Positions 58,863 through 64,000 of a stretch of 64,000 nucleotides of DNA are shown here, one piece after another. Location of the stretch: assembly GCA_018713245.1 (NCBI GenBank), contig DVFM01000068.1, positions 1-64,000 of the forward strand. The letters are read 5' to 3'. Each line of letters opens with the position of its first letter. Position 1 is the first letter of the stretch. This DNA comes from Candidatus Merdivicinus intestinavium. Its GTDB lineage: Bacteria > Bacillota > Clostridia > Oscillospirales > Ruminococcaceae. A program made the translations under genes and the position numbers. The notes beneath the pieces are model-generated. The model was not told where the DNA came from and made no database searches. It saw nothing but the letters and a program-made list of their open reading frames with translations.

Positions 58863-59671
58863 AGGTAGAGATTCTGCGCCGTGAGGAAGAATACCTCCCC
58901 TTCTTTGAAACAATGCGGCGGAAGGAGGGCTTTTCCTCCATGCTGGAAACGCCGGAACAGCTGCGGAAAAATCTAGCCGGCTGCCTTTCCCACCCGGACG
59001 ACTTTGTGCTGGGCTGCCTGGACGGCGGGGAAATGGCGGGACTGTTTTCCTTTCTCGCAGAACCGGAAAAGCGCTACCTGGAGATGCTTGCCGGCATTAC
59101 CGAAAAAGAGGCTGTCTGCGCCGGCGTGATTGCCTTTCTGCGGGAAGCGTATCCCGGCTTCCGGCTGGACGCGGTGTTTCATCCGGCAAATAGGGCGGTG
59201 CGAAACGCTCTGGAAAAAGCCGGGGCGGCGTTTGAACCGGTGCAGGCGCTTTTCCGGCTGGCCGAAGCCGCCCCTTTGCCGCAGGATTCCCCCGCCGTCC
59301 CGCTTTCCGGGGAAAGCCGGGAAGAATACCTGGCCCTGCACGGAAAGAACTGCTACTGGACCGGGGAGCGGGTTCTGGCCGCGCCGGAGCTTTTCCGGGT
59401 GTTCGCCGTTTATGACGGCGGGCGGCTGGCAGGATATGCCGACGTGACCCGCGGCATGGAGCAAAACGAAATTTACGACCTGTATGTCCAGCCGGAAAGC
59501 CGGGGAATGGGCCTTGGAAAAGCGCTTTTGGCCGCTGTATGCGCCGGAAACGGGCAAAGCGGCCTTACCGCTCTGGCGGAAAGCGCCGGCACGGCAGCCG
59601 GGCTTCTGGTCCGGATGGGGTTTGAAAAGGTCCCGGGCAGGGAGAGCGTCACCGCCTCCCTCACATTATAG
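58859..59671 (+). CDS. GNAT family N-acetyltransferase
   Basis: IYDLYVQPESRGMGLGKALLAAVCAGNGQSGLTALAESAGTAAGLLVRMGFE. Confidence 0.82.
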   Translation: MKVEILRREEEYLPFFETMRRKEGFSSMLETPEQLRKNLAGCLSHPDDFVLGCLDGGEMAGLFSFLAEPEKRYLEMLAGITEKEAVCAGVIAFLREAYPGFRLDAVFHPANRAVRNALEKAGAAFEPVQALFRLAEAAPLPQDSPAVPLSGESREEYLALHGKNCYWTGERVLAAPELFRVFAVYDGGRLAGYADVTRGMEQNEIYDLYVQPESRGMGLGKALLAAVCAGNGQSGLTALAESAGTAAGLLVRMGFEKVPGRESVTASLTL

Positions 59672-59695
59672 CAGTATGGAAAGGAAGAATCGTCC

Positions 59696-60043
59696 TTGGG
59701 CAAAAAACTGAGCACCGCCAATCTGGAAGCCGGCTATCCCACCGTGGAAGCCGCGCTGAAGCACCTGTCTTTTGAAATCCGCCACGCCCGTTCCGTGGGC
59801 TGTCCCGTCTTAAAAGTAATCCACGGCTACGGTTCCACCGGCACCGGCGGGAAAATCCGGACGGCCGTCCGCAGGCGGCTTTGGGAAATGCAGGTGAAAA
59901 AGCAGGTGAAAGCGGTAATCGCCGGGGAGGATTTTTCCATTTTCGATGAAAACACCCGTCTCGCTTTCCAGCTCTGCGGAGAACTCCGCCGGGACAGCGA
60001 CCTGGAGAGGCGAAACCAGGGAATCACCCTCATTGTCCTCTGA
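59696..60043 (+). CDS. Smr-domain-like protein
   Basis: NLEAGYPTVEAALKHLSFEIRHARSVGCPVLKVIHGYGSTGTGGKIRTAVRRRLW. Confidence 0.75.
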   Translation: MGKKLSTANLEAGYPTVEAALKHLSFEIRHARSVGCPVLKVIHGYGSTGTGGKIRTAVRRRLWEMQVKKQVKAVIAGEDFSIFDENTRLAFQLCGELRRDSDLERRNQGITLIVL

Positions 60044-60045
60044 AC

Positions 60046-60100
60046 AGCAGCAATGCGGCGCCGCCTATCGTATGGCAGCGCCGCATTGCTTATTTTCTGA
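60046..60100. terminator. Hairpin between convergent genes
   Basis: gcaatgcggcg … cgccgcattgc followed by ttatttt. Confidence 0.7.
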
Positions 60101-60106
60101 TTTTAC

Positions 60107-60583
60107 TTAATGCTCCACAACAGCGGAAAGGACTTCCTCCATGTCCACATAATAATGCCGGAAGGAGTCATCCTCCACATAAATTTTCACCTGGCTTCCC
60201 AAAAGCGACGGGTCCGGATAGCGGTAGATGCTTCCGCTTTTGAAAACATGGGCTGTGCCGTTCCAATCGGTGTACCGGACGATGGCGATATAGGGGTGCC
60301 GGTTGTTGAGGGACACGCTGTAATTGAGCTGAAGATCGGCAATCTCCCCCACGATATACCGCCCCGCCTCCACAAGCCGGCGGTTCCGCACTGCTTTCCG
60401 GCGTTCAGCCAGCAGAAAAATCACGCCCAGCACAAAGAAAATGCCGCCGATGCCGGCAAAAATGCCTCCAATCATGAGCCCGTTTTCACGGACCGCCAGG
60501 CCCAGCACCAATCCCAGAACCAGAAACAGGCCGCCCAGCAGCGTATAAATCAGCCCGATGATCCAAACCGCGCCTTTTCCCAT
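60107..60583 (-). CDS. DUF3592-like membrane protein
   Basis: Two N-terminal TMs then a beta-rich domain (AIVRYTDWNGTAHVFKSGSIYRYPDPSLLGSQVKIYVEDD). Confidence 0.55.
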   Translation of the reverse strand: MGKGAVWIIGLIYTLLGGLFLVLGLVLGLAVRENGLMIGGIFAGIGGIFFVLGVIFLLAERRKAVRNRRLVEAGRYIVGEIADLQLNYSVSLNNRHPYIAIVRYTDWNGTAHVFKSGSIYRYPDPSLLGSQVKIYVEDDSFRHYYVDMEEVLSAVVEH

Positions 60584-60600
60584 GGCAATCCTCCCCTACC

Positions 60601-61629
60601 TTAGCAGTCCACCGGAAGTACCGTCCCTTCCCGCAGCGCTTTCCAGCCGATCAGGGCGATGCGGAAGGCTTTGTAGGCGTCGTCCAGAGTGGGCGAACCC
60701 TCGCTCCGGCCCTCGATCATGTCAATGAGGCACCGGAGCTGCGCCCACATATTTTTATAAACGCTGGGGCTGTTGATGGTGTGGTAGACCTTGTTCACCG
60801 CGTCGTAATACTGGATGAGGTCTCCCTCTTCCCGGTCCTCGTGGCGGAAATCCCGCAGAACGATCCGGATGCGGCCCTTGTCCCCGATGAATTCTTTCAG
60901 GTTTTCGGCGGCAAGGCTCTCGGTCCAGCCGGCTTCGTAGTAAACAGAGGCTCCGTTTTCCAGCCGCATGGTCAAAATGCCGTGGTCAAAATCCCCCGGC
61001 GCGGCCAAATCGCCCACGCGGCTCCCGATTCCGCCGATGGAAACCACCTCCAGGCCGGTGAACCAGCGCGCCACATCGATATAATGGACGCCGCAGTCCA
61101 CAAAGGGCGGGCAGTCCCGCAGCAGACGGCTGTAGCGGGACGGGCTCATGACGTGGTGGTTCTGGACCATCCGGATGAGCCGCACGTCCCCGATTTTCCC
61201 TTCCCGGATCATCTCCCGCACCCGTTTATAGGTGTCGTTATGGCGGAGAATGTGGGCGATGAGCACCTTGCTGGAGGAATTGCGGGCCAGCTTATAAAAG
61301 GCGGCGGCATCCTCCTCGTTGCATTCCGTCATGGGCTTTTCGCAGAGCACATGCTTGCCCGCGGCCAGGCAGGCGCGCAGGATCGGCAAATGGGAATCCG
61401 CATAGGTGGCGATAATCACGATGTCCACATCGTCCCTTTCCAGGTAGGGCCGGTAATCGGTCCCCCAGGATTCCGCCCCGTATTTGCGGGCAAAAAGCCG
61501 GGCGTTTTCCTCGGCAATGTCGACCACGCCCACAATGCGCACCTCGTCCCGATAATATATTTCCTCAATGTGCGACTGACCGATGTGCCCGCATCCGACC
61601 AGCACGATCCCGTATTGCCTTTTTTCCAT
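60601..61629 (-). CDS. Gfo/Idh/MocA family oxidoreductase
   Basis: IVLVGCGHIGQSHIEEIYYRDEVRIVGVVDIAEENA; AGKHVLCEKPMTECNEEDAAAF; DCGVHYIDVARWFTG. Confidence 0.92.
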   Translation of the reverse strand: MEKRQYGIVLVGCGHIGQSHIEEIYYRDEVRIVGVVDIAEENARLFARKYGAESWGTDYRPYLERDDVDIVIIATYADSHLPILRACLAAGKHVLCEKPMTECNEEDAAAFYKLARNSSSKVLIAHILRHNDTYKRVREMIREGKIGDVRLIRMVQNHHVMSPSRYSRLLRDCPPFVDCGVHYIDVARWFTGLEVVSIGGIGSRVGDLAAPGDFDHGILTMRLENGASVYYEAGWTESLAAENLKEFIGDKGRIRIVLRDFRHEDREEGDLIQYYDAVNKVYHTINSPSVYKNMWAQLRCLIDMIEGRSEGSPTLDDAYKAFRIALIGWKALREGTVLPVDC

Positions 61630-61839
61630 GGCGGCAAGGCCCCTTTCGACTAATGTTCCGCCTATATTCTACAGGATTTTTCAAATTTTTGCAACAGCCA
61701 ATTCACGATTCTCCCCGCCATTCCGTTATTTTCTACATAACGCTTAAATTTTAAAAAAATCTTCCCTGATTCATCAAAGTATGCTATAATACTTTCTATG
61801 GCATTGGGATGCCAGTGAAGAGAACTGGAGGGATCAAAA

Positions 61840-62538
61840 ATGTTGGAGAAAACAATGATTGTGGAAGAGCATCCTCATGTAGAACTCGCAAAGCTGCTGA
61901 AAGCGGTGCGTCTGGACCCGGAATCCGCGCCGGAGGAGGCGGCGGAAATCGAAAAAATGCTGGAAGGCGCCCTGGCTGTCGCGCGGCCGAAGGCGATTTA
62001 CGGCCTGGCGCAGGTGGAAAGCCGGGATGAAAACGGCGTAACCGTGGACGGCGTGCGCTTCCGCTCGGCGCTGGTCAGCCGGAACCTGGCCAAAACCAGC
62101 CGCATTGTGCCGCATGTTTCCACCTGCGGCGTGGAGGCGGAGGAATGGTCCCTCCAATACAAGGACGACCCGCTTTACGAATTCTGGGCGGACGCCATCA
62201 AGCTCCAGCTGCTGGGCGTCATCGGCACAAAACTTAGGGAGGAAGTCCGCCGCCGGTATTTCCCGGAAGGGGACATGTCCGCCATGGGCCCCGGCTCCCT
62301 GGCCGCCTGGCCGCTGACCGAACAGCGTCCGCTTTTCGCGCTTTTGGGCGGCGTGACGCCGGATATCGGCGCGCGGCTGACCGATTCCTGCCTGATTCTG
62401 CCGTCCAAGTCGAACTCCGGCTTCTTTTTCTCGGCGGAAAGCCATTACGAAAACTGCCGCTACTGCCCCCTCATCAAGTGCCCCAACCGGCGCGCACCCT
62501 TTGAACACGAATTGGAAGGAGCTCCAAAAGATGAATGA
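61840..62538 (+). CDS. Vitamin-B12-dependent methionine synthase activation-domain-like protein
   Basis: GGVTPDIGARLTDSCLILPSKSNSGFFFSAESHYENCRYCPLIKCPNRRAPFE; Cys-rich C-terminus. Confidence 0.5.
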   Translation: MLEKTMIVEEHPHVELAKLLKAVRLDPESAPEEAAEIEKMLEGALAVARPKAIYGLAQVESRDENGVTVDGVRFRSALVSRNLAKTSRIVPHVSTCGVEAEEWSLQYKDDPLYEFWADAIKLQLLGVIGTKLREEVRRRYFPEGDMSAMGPGSLAAWPLTEQRPLFALLGGVTPDIGARLTDSCLILPSKSNSGFFFSAESHYENCRYCPLIKCPNRRAPFEHELEGAPKDE

Positions 62539-63016
62539 CGCCAACCGCCCTGCAAAAACCGTCGCCGAATCCCGCACCGAACAGAGCCATCTCATCATGC
62601 CGCGGGACGCCAACAGCTACAACCGCCTGTTCGGCGGGCAGCTGATGGAATGGATTGATATTGTGGCGGGAATCGTGGCGCGGCGTCACAGTGAAACCAA
62701 CATTACCACCGCTTCCATCGACAACCTCCAGTTCAAAGCCCCGGCTCATCTGGGCGACCTGGTGGTCCTCAAGGGACAGGTCACTTATGTGGGGAATACC
62801 TCCATGGAGGTGCGGGTCCAGACCTATGTGGAGGACCTCCACGGGATGCGCAAGCTCATCAACCGGGCCTATCTGGTGATGGTGGCGCTGGACAACGAGG
62901 AGCGCCCGGTCCAGGTGCCGCAGATTATCCCGGAAACCATGGAGGAACAGTATGAGTACGAATGCGCCGTCAAGCGCAATGCCCTCCGGAAGCAGCGCCG
63001 CATCGAATCCTTTTAA
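62531..63016 (+). CDS. Acyl-CoA thioesterase, hotdog fold
   Basis: NSYNRLFGGQLMEWIDIVAGIVARRHSETNITTASIDNLQFKAPAHLGDLVVLKGQVTYVGNTSMEVRV. Start placed at ATG 62531, with 62501 as an alternative. Confidence 0.88.
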   Translation: MNDANRPAKTVAESRTEQSHLIMPRDANSYNRLFGGQLMEWIDIVAGIVARRHSETNITTASIDNLQFKAPAHLGDLVVLKGQVTYVGNTSMEVRVQTYVEDLHGMRKLINRAYLVMVALDNEERPVQVPQIIPETMEEQYEYECAVKRNALRKQRRIESF

Positions 63017-63168
63017 GCAAAAAATTTCCCGCCCCAAAAAAGCGGTTTTTGCGGTCTGTGGAGCATTTTTGACGGCGTTTTCTCCCGAAAGCTCGTCTTT
63101 TCCTTTCCTTGACAATCGCCGCGGCGCCGTGTTATAATGAGGACAGTCTTTTGCAGTTTGCCCGTGTA

Positions 63169-63210
63169 TTTTTTGGCAGATTTTATGTTTTTGTAAGATC
63201 TGCCAAAAAA
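63169..63210 (+). promoter_or_regulatory. Long AT-rich inverted repeat in the nrdD leader
   Basis: TTTTTTGGCAGAT (63169-63181) / ATCTGCCAAAAAA (63198-63210), downstream of TTGACA-18-TATAAT ending at 63138. Confidence 0.8.
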
Positions 63211-63246
63211 TTTTAAAACGAAATCTTGACGGAAGGGGTACACTTC

Positions 63247-64000
63247 ATGATTACCACAATTCGGAAACGCGACGGCCGGGAGGTTCCGTTCAACATTGAG
63301 AAAATCGCAAACGCGATTTTCAAAGCCGCCCAGAGCTGCGGCGGCAAGGACTACGGTACGGCCTTTGCGCTGGCGCAGCAGGTGGCCCAGTATCTGGATT
63401 CCCGCCGGCTTTCCGAAGTACCCACAGTGGAAATCGTCCAGGACGCGGTAGAAAAGATTCTGGTGGAAAATGGCCACGCCCGCACCGCCAAGGAGTATAT
63501 CCTCTACCGGGCGGAGCGCAACCGCATTCGGGAGATGGACACCCGCCTGATGCAGCTTTACGAGGACATGACCTTTCATTCGGCGGCGGAAAACGACGTC
63601 AAGCGGGAAAACGCCAACATCAACGGCGACACCGCCATGGGCACCATGTACCGTTACGGTTCCGAAGGGGCCAAGCGGTTCAACGAACTGTTCATCCTCT
63701 CCCCCGACCATGCCCGGGCCCATATCAACGGGGATATCCACATTCACGACATGGATTTCTACACCCTCACCACCACCTGCTGCCAAATCGACCTGAAAAA
63801 GCTGTTCCGGGGCGGTTTTGAAAATGCCCATGGCCAGGTGCGGGAGCCGGAAACCATTACCAGCTACGCGGCCCTGGCTCAGATTGCCATTGAGTGCAAC
63901 CAAAACGACCAGCACGGCGGCCAGAGCATCCCGAACTTTGACTATTACATGGCCGAAGGGGTGGCCAAGAGCTTCGCCCGGCATTACCAGGAGAATTTGC
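63247..64000 (+). CDS. nrdD: Anaerobic ribonucleoside-triphosphate reductase, N-terminal part (runs off the window)
   Basis: ATP-cone MITTIRKRDGREVPFNIEKIANAIFKAAQ; INGDIHIHDMDFY; QNDQHGGQSIPNFDYYMAEGV. Confidence 0.93.
   Translation, partial: MITTIRKRDGREVPFNIEKIANAIFKAAQSCGGKDYGTAFALAQQVAQYLDSRRLSEVPTVEIVQDAVEKILVENGHARTAKEYILYRAERNRIREMDTRLMQLYEDMTFHSAAENDVKRENANINGDTAMGTMYRYGSEGAKRFNELFILSPDHARAHINGDIHIHDMDFYTLTTTCCQIDLKKLFRGGFENAHGQVREPETITSYAALAQIAIECNQNDQHGGQSIPNFDYYMAEGVAKSFARHYQENL

Noticed and set aside
57321-58913. 530-aa minus-strand ORF rich in D/H/Q/N
   Set aside because: Antisense to the MATE gene; composition mirrors hydrophobic TM codons read backwards.

Overview
The window is a GC-rich chromosomal segment that reads like a Clostridia/Oscillospiraceae-type Firmicute. 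This taxonomic call is inferred from gene content, not searched. It is densely coded, with roughly 55 credible CDSs. It contains no rRNA, tRNA, CRISPR array, transposase or prophage that I could recognise. Housekeeping blocks include hprK–ROK kinase–murB–rapZ–whiA, dnaE, ftsK/spoIIIE–ylzJ–tepA-like, cdaA–cdaR, ispDF, hflX, nth and ogg-like genes, and the start of nrdD. A cobalt ECF transporter (cbiMNQO) under a cobalamin riboswitch lies divergently next to thiT under a TPP riboswitch. A carbohydrate block holds GH29, glgB, GH42 and a serine hydrolase. I found no convincing new defence or biosynthetic system. The most useful observations are small-scale: (1) a MerR/MATE divergon with a textbook 19-bp-spacer promoter and perfect palindrome; (2) two apparent single-base homopolymer frameshifts, in a URO-D gene and in a tandem small-protein paralog; (3) an intergenic GC-rich repeat whose relative appears to form the C-terminus of the OGG gene; (4) a perfect 18-bp hairpin plus a second hairpin without U-tracts between the ROK gene and murB; (5) a long AT-rich hairpin in the nrdD leader; (6) direct-repeat operator candidates and a 17-nt promoter motif shared by two genes. 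All family calls come from reading the translated ORFs; no database search was run.
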